From Halobacillus faecis (GTDB lineage: Bacteria; Bacillota; Bacilli; Bacillales; Halobacillaceae), in NCBI RefSeq assembly GCF_007991335.1, contig NZ_BJYD01000021.1:62001-126000 (forward strand): DNA of 64,000 bases. The letters are read 5' to 3'. Positions 1 through 8,564 of the stretch are shown one piece after another. The position numbers were made by a program, and so were the translations under genes. The notes beneath the pieces were generated by a model. That model saw only the letters and a program-made list of their open reading frames with translations. It did not search any database and was not told the DNA's origin. Within the stretch, counting starts at the first letter, position 1. Each line of letters opens with the position of its first letter.

Positions 1-520
1 ATATCCCGGTAGAACCGTTGACGAGAAGATTCGGGAACTTGGCCGGAAGAACGGTTGGTTCATCAATCGTATCATCGAAGTTTGGAATAAACTCCACTGT
101 CTGTTTTTCTATATCCCTGAGCAATTCAGATGAAATAGCGGAAAGCCTTGCTTCCGTATAACGCATGGCAGCGGGTGGGTCGCCGTCAACACTTCCGTTA
201 TTTCCGTGCATTTCCACTAAGGATTTTCTCACTTTCCACGTTTGACTTAAACGGACCATTGCGTCGTAAACGGAGGTGTCCCCGTGAGGATGGTAGTTAC
301 CAATAACGGTACCAACCGTTTTCGCGGATTTCCGGTAAGCTTTGTCATGGGTGTTTTTTTCCTGGTGCATCGCATAAAGGATACGCCTCTGTACAGGCTT
401 TAGCCCGTCCCTTGCATCAGGGAGGGCACGTTCCTGGATGATGTATTTACTATATCTCCCGAAGCGGTCTCCGAGAACTTCTTCTAATGGTAAATCTAAA
501 AACTTCTCTGCCTCTGCCAA
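1..520 (-). CDS. parC: DNA topoisomerase IV subunit A, N-terminal part (cut by window edge)
   Basis: ParC is the breakage-reunion subunit of topoisomerase IV, which decatenates daughter chromosomes together with ParE. About 173 N-terminal codons are present; the rest lies before position 1. The start is a TTG at 518-520, preceded by the strong Shine-Dalgarno AAGGGGGAC 15 nt after the parE stop, so parE and parC are co-transcribed and probably coupled. The opening residues read [20 protein letters not shown], typical of ParC. The active-site tyrosine lies in [10 protein letters not shown]. The quinolone-determining segment reads [12 protein letters not shown]: the residue equivalent to E. coli Ser80 is Thr here. 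Family assignment is very secure. Confidence 0.97.
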   Translation of the reverse strand, partial: MAEAEKFLDLPLEEVLGDRFGRYSKYIIQERALPDARDGLKPVQRRILYAMHQEKNTHDKAYRKSAKTVGTVIGNYHPHGDTSVYDAMVRLSQTWKVRKSLVEMHGNNGSVDGDPPAAMRYTEARLSAISSELLRDIEKQTVEFIPNFDDTIDEPTVLPAKFPNLLVNGSTGI

Positions 521-535
521 CAGAAGGTCCCCCTT

Positions 536-2491
536 TTATGTCTGTATTTTGTCGTTTTCTAGTATGCTCGCTTCATCTTCAAGACCAAAAGCGACATGGG
601 ATTCAATCCATTTACGGCGAGGTTCAACCTTATCTCCCATCAACGTCGTAACCCTGCGCTCGGCACGGGCGATATCGTCAATCGTCACACGGATCAATGT
701 GCGTGATTCGGGGTTCATCGTTGTTTCCCAAAGCTGATCGGCATTCATTTCACCTAAACCTTTGTATCGTTGGATCGTATACCCGTTTTTAAATTCCTTC
801 AATATCTTCTGCATGCCTTCTTCATCCCACGCATATTCGACTTTTTCTTTCTTCCCTTTCCCTTTGGAAACTTTATAAAGGGGTGGAAGGGCGATAAATA
901 CTTTCCCCGCTTCTACAAGCGGTCGCATGTATCGGAAAAAGAAGGTTAGCAATAGCACTTGAATGTGCGCTCCATCGGTGTCGGCATCGGTCATGATGAC
1001 GATTTTATCATAGTTACAGTCTTCGAGCGTGAAGTCCCCGCCAACTCCCGCACCGATGGTATGGATGATTGTGGAGATCTCTTCATTTTTGAAGATATCC
1101 GCAATTTTTGCTTTCTCTGTATTGATTACTTTTCCTCGCAAAGGAAGAACGGCCTGGAATTTTCGGTCACGCCCCTGCTTTGCTGATCCGCCGGCTGAGT
1201 CTCCCTCCACAAGGTACAACTCGTTTTTCTTGGCGTTTTTGGATTGAGCTGGAGTGAGCTTCCCACTTAAAAGCGTATCCTTCCGTTTCTTTTTCTTCCC
1301 TGAACGAGCATCTTCTCTCGCTTTTCGGGCGGCTTCTCTCGCTTCTTTTGCTTTGATCGCTTTTTTTATGAGCATCGAAGCGACATCCGGATTCTCTTCA
1401 AGGAAGTAAGACAACTGTTCTGCGACGATGCCGTCGACTGCGGAACGGGCTTCAGATGTGCCAAGTTTGCTCTTGGTTTGTCCTTCAAATTGAAGCAGTT
1501 CTTCTGGAATCCTTACCGATATAACGGCGGTGAATCCTTCTCTGATATCGTTTCCTTCTAAATTCTTATCTTTATCTTTCAGAAGTTGCGCTCGTCTTGC
1601 ATAGTCATTAAAGACCCTGGTGATGGCCGTTTTGGCTCCGGATTCATGGGTTCCTCCATCTTTTGTACGCACATTATTGACAAAGGATAAAATGTTCTCT
1701 GCAAACCCGTCATTGAATTGAAAAGCAAAGTCTGCCTCAATTCCACTATGACTTCCCTCAAAAGACACAACGGGATGCAAAGTATCTTTTTCTTCATTTA
1801 AATACTCGACGAATGAGACCAGTCCGTCATCATATTGATATTCTTCTTTGACCGTTTCTTTACGTTCATCCACAAGGACAATACGGAATCCTTTCAACAA
1901 GAATGCCGCTTCTCGTAAACGTTCGGATAAAGTTTCAAAATTAAACTTGGTTATTGAAAAAATAGAGGCATCCGGTTTGAAACGGATCGTCGTCCCGGTT
2001 TTACGTGTGGCCCCTTTATTTTCTAAAGAAGTGACAGGGACGCCTCCGTTCTCGAATCTTTGATAGAATTTCTCGCCATCTCTGCAGATGTGTACTTCCA
2101 GCCACTCGGATAGAGCATTTACCACAGAAGCGCCGACACCATGTAAACCACCTGAGGATTTATAGCCTCCTTGTCCGAACTTTCCTCCTGCGTGAAGGAC
2201 GGTTAAAATGACCTCTGGTGTAGGCTTTCCTGTTTTATGCATTCCTGTAGGCATTCCCCGCGCTTCATCCTGAACCGATACACTACCATCTTTATGGAGC
2301 GTGACAGTCATTTTTTCGCCGAATCCAGATAACGCCTCATCGATCGCGTTATCTACAATTTCGTGAACGAGATGGTGTAGACCTCTATGATCCGTGGATC
2401 CAATATACATCCCCGGTCGTTTCCGAACGGCCTCCAATCCCTCCAGCACTTGAATAGAATCATCTGAATACGTTTGATTTTGACTCGACAA
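536..2491 (-). CDS. parE: DNA topoisomerase IV subunit B
   Basis: ParE is the ATPase subunit of topoisomerase IV. The product is 651 aa (B. subtilis 655) and shows the GHKL ATPase domain (EIVDNAIDE), the GyrB-type transducer, the Toprim motifs EGDSAGGSA and DADTDGAH, and the C-terminal YKGLGEMN. TTG at 2489-2491 is preferred as start because GAAAGGAG sits 11 nt upstream; the in-frame GTG at 2516-2518 has no ribosome site. The gene leads the parE-parC operon, and its promoter carries a LexA box, so it is probably DNA-damage inducible, as reported for B. subtilis parEC. Oddity: the G1 box reads DEARGMP, with Ala where type II topoisomerases normally have the first Gly of DxGRG. Confidence 0.97.
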   Translation of the reverse strand: MSSQNQTYSDDSIQVLEGLEAVRKRPGMYIGSTDHRGLHHLVHEIVDNAIDEALSGFGEKMTVTLHKDGSVSVQDEARGMPTGMHKTGKPTPEVILTVLHAGGKFGQGGYKSSGGLHGVGASVVNALSEWLEVHICRDGEKFYQRFENGGVPVTSLENKGATRKTGTTIRFKPDASIFSITKFNFETLSERLREAAFLLKGFRIVLVDERKETVKEEYQYDDGLVSFVEYLNEEKDTLHPVVSFEGSHSGIEADFAFQFNDGFAENILSFVNNVRTKDGGTHESGAKTAITRVFNDYARRAQLLKDKDKNLEGNDIREGFTAVISVRIPEELLQFEGQTKSKLGTSEARSAVDGIVAEQLSYFLEENPDVASMLIKKAIKAKEAREAARKAREDARSGKKKKRKDTLLSGKLTPAQSKNAKKNELYLVEGDSAGGSAKQGRDRKFQAVLPLRGKVINTEKAKIADIFKNEEISTIIHTIGAGVGGDFTLEDCNYDKIVIMTDADTDGAHIQVLLLTFFFRYMRPLVEAGKVFIALPPLYKVSKGKGKKEKVEYAWDEEGMQKILKEFKNGYTIQRYKGLGEMNADQLWETTMNPESRTLIRVTIDDIARAERRVTTLMGDKVEPRRKWIESHVAFGLEDEASILENDKIQT

Positions 2492-2530
2492 TTTACCATC
2501 GGCTCCTTTCTCTAACACACTGCTACATCA

Positions 2531-2559
2531 ATAATAGAACAAACGTTCGATTATGTAAA
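2531..2559 (-). promoter_or_regulatory. sigma-A promoter of parEC
   Basis: On the minus strand, -35 TTTACA (2554-2559), 17-bp spacer and -10 TATTAT (2531-2536), about 40 nt before the TTG start of parE. Five of six bases match consensus in each hexamer. Confidence 0.75.
2536..2549. promoter_or_regulatory. LexA (SOS) box in the parEC promoter
   Basis: AGAACAAACGTTCG contains the GAAC-N4-GTTC core of Gram-positive LexA boxes and fills the spacer between -35 and -10. Bound LexA would occlude RNA polymerase. Confidence 0.8.
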
Positions 2560-2596
2560 CGATGAGTGCATCTCCCGGTACTTCAACACTCACGAC

Positions 2597-2650
2597 ATAA
2601 GTCAATCAACGGTGTGGAGTCTCGCTCTTCCACTCCATTGATTGGCTTAT
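2597..2650. repeat. Imperfect inverted repeat upstream of parE
   Basis: ATAAGTCAATCAA pairs with TTGATTGGCTTAT (13 bp, one G-T wobble), with an inner GGAGT/ACTCC pair. No T-tract follows on either strand, so it does not look like a terminator. It lies about 40 bp upstream of the parEC -35. Confidence 0.55.
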
Positions 2651-2905
2651 GATCTAGATAAAGCTGAAGAACCTTGCACAAGTGAAGGGTTCGTAAAAGG
2701 ACCCCGTCTGATTTCGCTTACATTTCTTATTGTTTCTTAGACAACCGCTCTGTTAAACATTAGCTCTCCAAATAAGAAAGGTCTTTCTAAGAAAGGGACC
2801 TTTTCTGTTTTATAGAGCTGATCAATGTATCAAACAAAAAACGTCGCTTGTTATATTGTAGCGATTTTATAAGGTTTCGCAAACATAAATCTTCCAAAAA
2901 ACATG

Positions 2906-2935
2906 AAAAAACCCCTGAGTGAACAGGGATTTTTT
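2906..2935 (-). terminator. Terminator of the opuFA-opuFB-yneT unit
   Basis: On the minus strand the stem CCCTG/CAGGG, extended by A-T pairs, is followed by GGTTTTTTC. It lies about 20 nt after the yneT stop. Confidence 0.85.
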
Positions 2936-2954
2936 CATTTTCACTGTTATTCTT

Positions 2955-3368
2955 TTACCGATAAATCGCATGGGCGACTTTAATGCAAGAGTCCATGATG
3001 ACAAGCTTTGAATCGTCTTTCAGGATGCGAGCCGCTTCTTCGGAATACACCCCTTGCTGAGCCCAAAAAGCTTTAGCCCCAATATTTTTCGATTCCATTG
3101 CAATTTGCGGCAGATGTTCGGAGCGTCGAAAAACATTGATAATATCTATAGGTTCCTGAATATCACGAAGGCTAGCCACGGCCTTTTCCCCAAGGGACTC
3201 CGAAATTTGAGGGTTCACCGGGATAATCTTATACCCGGCATTCTGCATCGCCTCACTCACTTGATAGGATGTGCGGTGTGGTTTATCGGAAAGTCCTACG
3301 ACAGCAATCGTCTTCGATTGGGCCAATAGGTCACGAATCTCTGCATTGGACGGATTTTCAAAAGTCAT
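2955..3368 (-). CDS. yneT: CoA-binding (Rossmann-fold) protein YneT
   Basis: A 137-aa protein of the CoA-binding domain family (YccU/YneT). The nucleotide-binding loop IAVVGLSDKPHRTSY lies near residues 20-35, followed by IIPVNP, NVFRRSEHLP and FWAQQGV, all typical of the family. The biological role is unknown. In B. subtilis yneT also lies beside parE and plsY. Here it is the third gene of the opuF operon: its ribosome site (TAGGAGG) overlaps the opuFB stop codon and the gap is only 11 nt, so it should be co-transcribed with the osmolyte transporter. Whether that is functional or only positional is unclear. Confidence 0.9.
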   Translation of the reverse strand: MTFENPSNAEIRDLLAQSKTIAVVGLSDKPHRTSYQVSEAMQNAGYKIIPVNPQISESLGEKAVASLRDIQEPIDIINVFRRSEHLPQIAMESKNIGAKAFWAQQGVYSEEAARILKDDSKLVIMDSCIKVAHAIYR

Positions 3369-3379
3369 CCTTAAACCTC

Positions 3380-4906
3380 CTATTCGTCGATTAATCCTTC
3401 ATTGACTAAATACTCTCTGGCCACTTCTTCAGGATCGCGATCTTCAAAATCCACCTGGTAGTTCATTTCCCTCATTTTATCGCCAGTAATCTTTCCTCCT
3501 AATTGATTTAGGATCTCCTCAAGTTCTGGGTATTGATCTAGGGTTTCCTGCCTCATCAAAGGTGCGCCCTGGTATGGTGGAAATAGATTTTCCGGATCTT
3601 CTAATACTTTCAAATTAAGATCCACCATATAACTATCTGTCGCGTAAGCATCAATGATGTCAACTTCACCGCTCTCAATAGCGCCCTGTCGCAAACCAGG
3701 ATCCATTGTACGGACTTCACCAAGGTTCAAATTGTATAAATCTTTCATGCCTTGATAACCGTCCTGACGATCATTGAATTCAAGTGTAAACCCAGCTGTA
3801 ATTTGATCCTCAACTGGTTTCAAATCCCCGATTGTTTCCAGATCGTACTGTTCCGCAAGCTCCTGAGTAGTCGCTACAGCGTAGGTATTGTTGAATTGCA
3901 TCGGTTGTAAAAAGGCCATGTCATAGGTTTCTGCCATGCCTTCTCTTGCCTGTTCATATACTTCCTGTGGTTCATTACTGTTCGCTTCCTCTCCTAAAAG
4001 AGAAACGATTGCGGTTCCTGTAAACTCTGGATAAATATCAATACTACCCTCTTCTAACGCACTAAAAACCAGGTCCGTTTTTCCTAAGTTCGGTTCAAGA
4101 CCTACGTTCAAGTCTGTTTCTTCTTCTATTAAAAGCTTATACATGTTAATGAGAATAGCAGGTTCTGATCCAAGCTTAGCTCCCAGTGTTAAATCATTCT
4201 TCACTTTTCCACCGAACGCTAATGGACCAACAGCGATCAATGCTGCAATCACTAATAAACTGACGAGTGAACGGAAGCCGGATTTAGCTGACGTTCGTTC
4301 AAATAGGCGAAGAATAAGATCCAAAATTATGGCTAGCAATGCAGCTGGAATGGCACCCAACAAAATAAGATTGGCATCTCCCCCTCGATCCAAACCAAGT
4401 AGGATTAAATCCCCAAGGCCACCTGCACCTATAAGAGCAGCGATGGTTGTCGTTCCTACGATCAGTACCATGGATGTGCGTATTCCAGCCATAATGACAG
4501 GCATGGCGATCGGTAGTTCGATTTTAGAAAGACGTCTGAATGATTTCATCCCCATCCCTGTCGCCGCTTCCTTTAAAGCGGGATCAACTTCCTTGATTCC
4601 TGTGTACGTGTTTCGAAGGATAGGAAGGAGCCCATAAGCAGCAAGGGCAATGATGGCTGGTGTTTGTCCAATACCGAAAAATGGAATGAGGAAAGCCAGC
4701 ACAGCAAGGCTTGGAATCGTCTGCAAAACAGCTGTCATGCCGATAATTGGTTCCGCAATTCTCTGCTTTCTAGTAAGCCATAAGCCGAGAGGTACGGAAA
4801 TCAAAGTAGCAATGACTAATGCTATAATGGATATTTGCAGGTGTTCCCATATTTTCTCTAATAGGATGCCCTGCCGTTGGTTAAAAACATCTAAAAACTC
4901 ACTCAT
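3380..4906 (-). CDS. opuFB: Compatible-solute ABC transporter, permease fused to substrate-binding domain (OpuF type)
   Basis: A 508-aa fusion. Residues about 1-215 form an ABC permease with several membrane segments and an EAA loop (EAATGMGMKSFRRL). After one more membrane segment, residues about 235-508 form an extracytoplasmic OpuAC/ProX-like binding domain with YPEFTGT and FNNTYAV. This architecture matches OpuF of Bacillus, which imports glycine betaine and related osmoprotectants. Substrate is inferred from family. The start overlaps the end of opuFA by 4 nt (ATGA), giving tight coupling. The system sits between yneT and plsY, where B. subtilis has no transporter, so it is a lineage-specific insertion into a conserved neighbourhood. 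Confidence 0.88.
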   Translation of the reverse strand: MSEFLDVFNQRQGILLEKIWEHLQISIIALVIATLISVPLGLWLTRKQRIAEPIIGMTAVLQTIPSLAVLAFLIPFFGIGQTPAIIALAAYGLLPILRNTYTGIKEVDPALKEAATGMGMKSFRRLSKIELPIAMPVIMAGIRTSMVLIVGTTTIAALIGAGGLGDLILLGLDRGGDANLILLGAIPAALLAIILDLILRLFERTSAKSGFRSLVSLLVIAALIAVGPLAFGGKVKNDLTLGAKLGSEPAILINMYKLLIEEETDLNVGLEPNLGKTDLVFSALEEGSIDIYPEFTGTAIVSLLGEEANSNEPQEVYEQAREGMAETYDMAFLQPMQFNNTYAVATTQELAEQYDLETIGDLKPVEDQITAGFTLEFNDRQDGYQGMKDLYNLNLGEVRTMDPGLRQGAIESGEVDIIDAYATDSYMVDLNLKVLEDPENLFPPYQGAPLMRQETLDQYPELEEILNQLGGKITGDKMREMNYQVDFEDRDPEEVAREYLVNEGLIDE

Positions 4907-5973
4907 TTATTTTCTACCTCCTCTTCCTTCTTACGAGACTGTTCTTTAAGGTAGAGGACAATATCCCTGTAGGATAAGGTACCGATCAATTGGTCACCTT
5001 TGACGACTGGTAGAATAGAGGAGTGGCCTTCTTCAAAAATTCGAACCGCATCTCTCAAAATCATATCATTGGATAACGGAGACACTTGCACCTGATTCCC
5101 GTCATCAATCAACCCTTGATACGTCCCATTATGATCTTTAAGGGCAAAAGGCCCATCCAGCAGGACATGGCCTTCCTTGTATTCTTTTACTGAGACCACA
5201 CGCTTTTCCGAATGATTCATGATGACATCCACAGCTGTCTGCCAGGGAGTTTTTCTTCCTCCAATGAAATCTTCAACAAACTTATTGGATGGATTCAATA
5301 TGAGGTTCTGCGGCGTATCCAACTGGACGATTTCCCCTGCTTTCATGAGGCAGACTCGATCGCCTAGTGCAAGAGCTTCGTCCATGTCGTGGGTGACGAA
5401 GACGATGGTTTTCTTGATTTCTTTCTGCAATTGACGGATGTCGTTTTGCAACTGTTCCCTGCTGATTGGATCCAGGGCACTAAATGGTTCATCCATTAAG
5501 ATTATGTCAGGGTCAGCCGCCAACGCCCGTATGACTCCGACCCGTTGCTGCTGTCCGCCGGAGAGTTCACTTGGTTTTCTTTTACGGTGCTTTTCCGCAT
5601 CCAGTCCAACCATATTCATCAATTCATCAATCCGTTTTGATAAATCCTTTTTCTTCCACTTTCTCATTTCCGGTACAACAGATATGTTCTCTTCTACCGT
5701 CATATGTGGGAAGAGAGCAATTTCCTGTAACACATAACCGATATTCCAACGCAATTCGTGAATGTTGTATTCTCTAATATCTTTATTATGTATGGTAATG
5801 GTCCCTTCCGTCGGCTGAATCAGACGGTTAATCATTTTCATCGTTGTTGTTTTCCCGCAGCCACTTGGACCGATCAGTGCGAGTAATTCTCCTTCTTGCA
5901 CTTCCAGGTTGATTTTTTTCAACGCTGTCGTTCCATCCGGGTAAGTCTTCGTTACATCAGTGAACGTGATCAT
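4903..5973 (-). CDS. opuFA: Compatible-solute ABC transporter ATPase (OpuF type)
   Basis: A 356-aa ATPase that powers OpuFB. Walker A is GPSGCGKTTT, signature LSGGQQQR, Walker B IILMDEPFSALDP, and the H-loop is FVTHDMDEA. The C-terminal third (from about residue 240) is a pair of CBS domains, as in OpuCA and OpuAA; in that family these sense ionic strength or c-di-AMP. ATG at 5971-5973 (MITFTDV) is preferred because AGGGGG sits 6 nt upstream; a TTG at 5991 would place the ribosome site inside the coding region. First gene of the unit opuFA-opuFB-yneT. No convincing promoter was identified, although it must lie in the divergent region with plsY. Confidence 0.9.
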   Translation of the reverse strand: MITFTDVTKTYPDGTTALKKINLEVQEGELLALIGPSGCGKTTTMKMINRLIQPTEGTITIHNKDIREYNIHELRWNIGYVLQEIALFPHMTVEENISVVPEMRKWKKKDLSKRIDELMNMVGLDAEKHRKRKPSELSGGQQQRVGVIRALAADPDIILMDEPFSALDPISREQLQNDIRQLQKEIKKTIVFVTHDMDEALALGDRVCLMKAGEIVQLDTPQNLILNPSNKFVEDFIGGRKTPWQTAVDVIMNHSEKRVVSVKEYKEGHVLLDGPFALKDHNGTYQGLIDDGNQVQVSPLSNDMILRDAVRIFEEGHSSILPVVKGDQLIGTLSYRDIVLYLKEQSRKKEEEVENK

Positions 5974-6122
5974 CGTTTTCCCCCTAAGCAAAAAATAAAA
6001 GACCTATTTCTATAACCACATTTCCACAATATGAAACATTTTGCAATCATAATGCATATGAATCCTATGCGATTTTATTGAACACGAAGCCGCCATCTCC
6101 TCCAAAGGTATGACAAAACAAC

Positions 6123-6150
6123 TTGATACCTGGTACTAAATTGATATAAT
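6123..6150 (+). promoter_or_regulatory. sigma-A promoter of plsY
   Basis: -35 TTGATA (6123-6128), 16-bp spacer, -10 TATAAT (6145-6150), about 85 nt before the plsY start. Confidence 0.7.
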
Positions 6151-6235
6151 AGAGAAGTTGCCTTTATGAAATTAGAGTTCTTTAACTATGAAGCCCATGA
6201 TAAAATAGTAGAAAGTGCAGAAGGAGTTGAACTTA

Positions 6236-6817
6236 TTGGAATATGTACTTTATATCCTCATCGCCTATCTCCTTGGGTCCATCCCTTCAGGGTTAATTGT
6301 AGGTAAAATCGGTTACGATACGGATATACGCGAACATGGAAGCGGAAACCTTGGAGGCACGAATACATTCCGGGTTTTAGGAATTAAAGCAGGATTAATC
6401 GTTACCATCGCTGACATTTTGAAAGGGACTGCAGCCGCCGCTCTCCCATATTTTATGGGCGCTGAGGTCATCCCTCTTGTTATTGGCATTTTTGCTGTTG
6501 TCGGTCACATGTATCCTGTATTTGCAGGCTTTAAAGGTGGAAAAGCTGTTGCCACATCTGGAGGCGTCATTCTCGGTGTTAACCCAATCATCTTTGCCGT
6601 GCTATTATTGTCCTTTTTCATCGTTCTCTATTTAAGTAAATATGTCTCCTTATCTTCCATGATAAGCGGAATCGTTGGCATTATAGCCACTTTGGTCGTA
6701 CAGGATTATGGTTTGACTATCATTATTTCCCTGTTTACCATCTTTGTGATCTATCGTCACCGCGCCAATATCAAGAGAATCATCAATAAAACAGAGCCTA
6801 AAATCACATGGATGTAG
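6236..6817 (+). CDS. plsY: Acyl-phosphate:glycerol-3-phosphate acyltransferase PlsY
   Basis: PlsY transfers the acyl group from acyl phosphate to glycerol-3-phosphate, the first step of phospholipid synthesis, in the cytoplasmic membrane. The product is 193 aa with five predicted membrane helices and the three conserved loops: [20 protein letters not shown] and [15 protein letters not shown] at 6236-6238 is preferred because AAGGAG lies 9 nt upstream; the GTG at 6215 is upstream of that site. The C-terminus ([17 protein letters not shown]) matches B. subtilis PlsY closely. It is the only gene of its unit, with its own promoter and terminator. Confidence 0.96.
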   Translation: MEYVLYILIAYLLGSIPSGLIVGKIGYDTDIREHGSGNLGGTNTFRVLGIKAGLIVTIADILKGTAAAALPYFMGAEVIPLVIGIFAVVGHMYPVFAGFKGGKAVATSGGVILGVNPIIFAVLLLSFFIVLYLSKYVSLSSMISGIVGIIATLVVQDYGLTIIISLFTIFVIYRHRANIKRIINKTEPKITWM

Positions 6818-6852
6818 GATCTATAGCTTAAAAGGGTAACGATTGCGAAGAT

Positions 6853-6884
6853 AGTCTATCCCATAGAAGGATAGGCTTTCTTTT
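6853..6884 (+). terminator. Terminator of plsY
   Basis: Stem AGTCTATCC/GGATAGGCT (9 bp, one G-T pair) with a 7-nt loop, followed by TTCTTTT. Confidence 0.8.
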
Positions 6885-6923
6885 ATGGTGTATTCTATAA
6901 ATGCACACTCATCAAGCAATCCA

Positions 6924-6953
6924 TTGTATATTCAGAAATACATATTGTATACT
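6924..6953 (+). promoter_or_regulatory. sigma-A promoter of folE2
   Basis: -35 TTGTAT (6924-6929), 18-bp spacer, -10 TATACT (6948-6953). No Zur-type palindrome was seen next to it. Confidence 0.6.
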
Positions 6954-6989
6954 TTGACATAGAAAGAAGGCCTGAAAGGAGTCTTTGTT

Positions 6990-7922
6990 ATGAATAAGAC
7001 TGAATTGAACCAAAACAAACAATTACCATCAAAAAAAGAACGTCATAAATTATTCGGATCAGTGGAGCCGGGTCCACGGACAAAGCCTATGGAAAAAGAC
7101 CAGATGGCTGACCTTCAAAACTCGAAAAAAGACTTTTTATTCGATATTGATATGGTGGGGGTTTCTAACGTCAAACACCCTATTCGTATTCCCAGCACGA
7201 TGACACCTGAGATCCAAACAACGATCGGTAGCTTTTCATTCGGATCCTCGATTACTCAAGGGAGTAAAGGGACGAATATGAGCCGCTTCACCGAGCAGCT
7301 CGATAAATACCACAATGAAGGATTCGCCGTCGATATCGTCACTCTAAAACAGTTCACCGAGGAACTGGCCGGCCGCCTCAAGCAATCGGATGCGGAAGTG
7401 GAAGTATCCTTTCCTTGGTTCTTTGAACGAAAAGGTCCATACTCTGGTCTTGCAGGGATGAACCACGCGGATGCAACCATCCGCGTCGAGTATGACAAGG
7501 AAACCGGACATGATGTGACGGTTTCTCTTACAGGGAAAATTACGACGCTGTGCCCTTGCTCTAAGGAAATCAGTGAATATAGTGCGCACAACCAGCGCGG
7601 AAATGTGACTATGAGTGTGAAACTGACGGATGACTTCAAAGAGCAGGAAATCGACTGGAAAGCGGCACTCTTAGAAGCGGCAGAAAGCAATGCAAGTGCC
7701 CGCATCCACCCGGTACTGAAGCGCCCTGACGAAAAGATGGTTACGGAACAAGCTTATGAAAATCCTCGATTTGTTGAAGATATCGTACGACTTGTAGCCG
7801 CCGACCTTTATGAGTATTCATTTGTAGAAGCATTCACAGTGAAGTGCCGTAACGAAGAATCCATTCACCTGCATGATGCGGTGGCTACTCTTAGTTATGA
7901 TAAGAAAAAAGAAGCTGAGTAA
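6990..7922 (+). CDS. folE2: GTP cyclohydrolase IB (FolE2)
   Basis: FolE2 converts GTP to 7,8-dihydroneopterin triphosphate, the entry step of folate synthesis. It is the metal-promiscuous type IB enzyme, often used instead of Zn-dependent FolE. The product is 310 aa, with the catalytic cysteine in [10 protein letters not shown] and the conserved SAHNQRG. ATG at 6990 follows GAAAGGAG. In B. subtilis folE2 is under Zur control, but no Zur box is visible here, so it may be constitutive. It lies directly before yidD (8 nt gap), a position not shared with B. subtilis. Confidence 0.95.
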   Translation: MNKTELNQNKQLPSKKERHKLFGSVEPGPRTKPMEKDQMADLQNSKKDFLFDIDMVGVSNVKHPIRIPSTMTPEIQTTIGSFSFGSSITQGSKGTNMSRFTEQLDKYHNEGFAVDIVTLKQFTEELAGRLKQSDAEVEVSFPWFFERKGPYSGLAGMNHADATIRVEYDKETGHDVTVSLTGKITTLCPCSKEISEYSAHNQRGNVTMSVKLTDDFKEQEIDWKAALLEAAESNASARIHPVLKRPDEKMVTEQAYENPRFVEDIVRLVAADLYEYSFVEAFTVKCRNEESIHLHDAVATLSYDKKKEAE

Positions 7923-7930
7923 AAAAAACG

Positions 7931-8185
7931 ATGAAGCAAATCATGATCGCTTTGATTCAATTTTACCGCAAAGGCATCAGTCCTTTTTTTCCACCGTCTT
8001 GCAGGTTTCAGCCGACGTGTTCAGAATACGGATTGGAGGCTTTTCGCCGTTTCGGTTTTTTCAAAGGCAGCTATTTGACTGTCAAAAGAATTCTCAAGTG
8101 TCACCCTTTCCATCCGGGAGGATTCGACCCTGTACCTATGAAGCAAACGAATCATAACTCTGATGCGTCTTCTCCTGAAAAATAG
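7931..8185 (+). CDS. yidD: Membrane protein insertion efficiency factor YidD
   Basis: An 84-aa YidD-family protein that aids YidC/Sec membrane insertion at the inner membrane. It shows the family core: an amphipathic N-terminus, [16 protein letters not shown] with its cysteines near residues 24 and 30, and [17 protein letters not shown]. It starts 8 nt after the folE2 stop. The ribosome site is poor (A-rich), so translation may depend on folE2. The C-terminal tail after residue 70 is poorly conserved, as is usual. Confidence 0.93.
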   Translation: MKQIMIALIQFYRKGISPFFPPSCRFQPTCSEYGLEAFRRFGFFKGSYLTVKRILKCHPFHPGGFDPVPMKQTNHNSDASSPEK

Positions 8186-8247
8186 GTTTATGAAACGACG
8201 CCAGAGGAAAGAGACAAACACGGAACCCCATTACAGGAGTTGATCTA

Positions 8248-8538
8248 ATGAACTTAACAGTAACAGAAGAAGCAGCGAAATGGTATGAAGAGGAACTTGA
8301 TATCGATGGAAACGTCGACTTAAGATTTTATGTCCGTTATGGTGGCGTCGGAGGTCTCCAACCTGGTTTTTCTCTTGCGATTAAACTGGAAGATCCTGAA
8401 GAACCAATTGCAGAAACGACAACCGGCCCGATTCACTTCTTCATTGAAGCGGACGATGAGTGGTATTTCGATGAACATTCATTGGAAGTTACGCTGGACG
8501 AAAAATGGAATGAGCCATCATTTGAATACAAAAAATAA
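8248..8538 (+). CDS. yneR: HesB/IscA-like protein YneR
   Basis: A 96-aa protein of the HesB-like (iron-sulfur biosynthesis) fold. It has the RFYVRYGGVGGLQPGFSL segment near residues 24-41 but lacks the three cysteines of true IscA/HesB carriers, so a cluster-scaffold role is doubtful. It matches YneR of B. subtilis in length and place. ATG follows AGGAG. The stop codon lies inside the shared terminator hairpin. Confidence 0.88.
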   Translation: MNLTVTEEAAKWYEEELDIDGNVDLRFYVRYGGVGGLQPGFSLAIKLEDPEEPIAETTTGPIHFFIEADDEWYFDEHSLEVTLDEKWNEPSFEYKK

Positions 8539-8564
8539 GACGCCGATACGGCGTCTTATTTTTT
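8533..8564. terminator. Bidirectional terminator between yneR and yneQ
   Basis: Stem AATAAGACGCC/GGCGTCTTATT, flanked by A- and T-tracts. It overlaps the stop codons of both convergent genes. Confidence 0.9.

Larger units (their letters stand above)
2492..2954. other. parE-yneT intergenic region
   Basis: Beyond the parEC promoter and the yneT terminator, this 463-bp stretch holds an imperfect inverted repeat (2597-2650) and a small hairpin near 2777-2806 (AAAGGTC pairing with GACCTTT). No coding potential was recognised. Confidence 0.5.

Noticed and set aside
2777-2806. Hairpin AAAGGTC/GACCTTT with a T-rich tract on the plus strand
   Set aside because: There is no plus-strand gene upstream to terminate, and the minus side lacks a T-tract. 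Not called as a terminator.
4143-4637. 164-codon plus-strand ORF antisense to opuFB
   Set aside because: Repetitive Ala/Pro/Ile-rich translation typical of a reverse-complement of membrane-protein codons.
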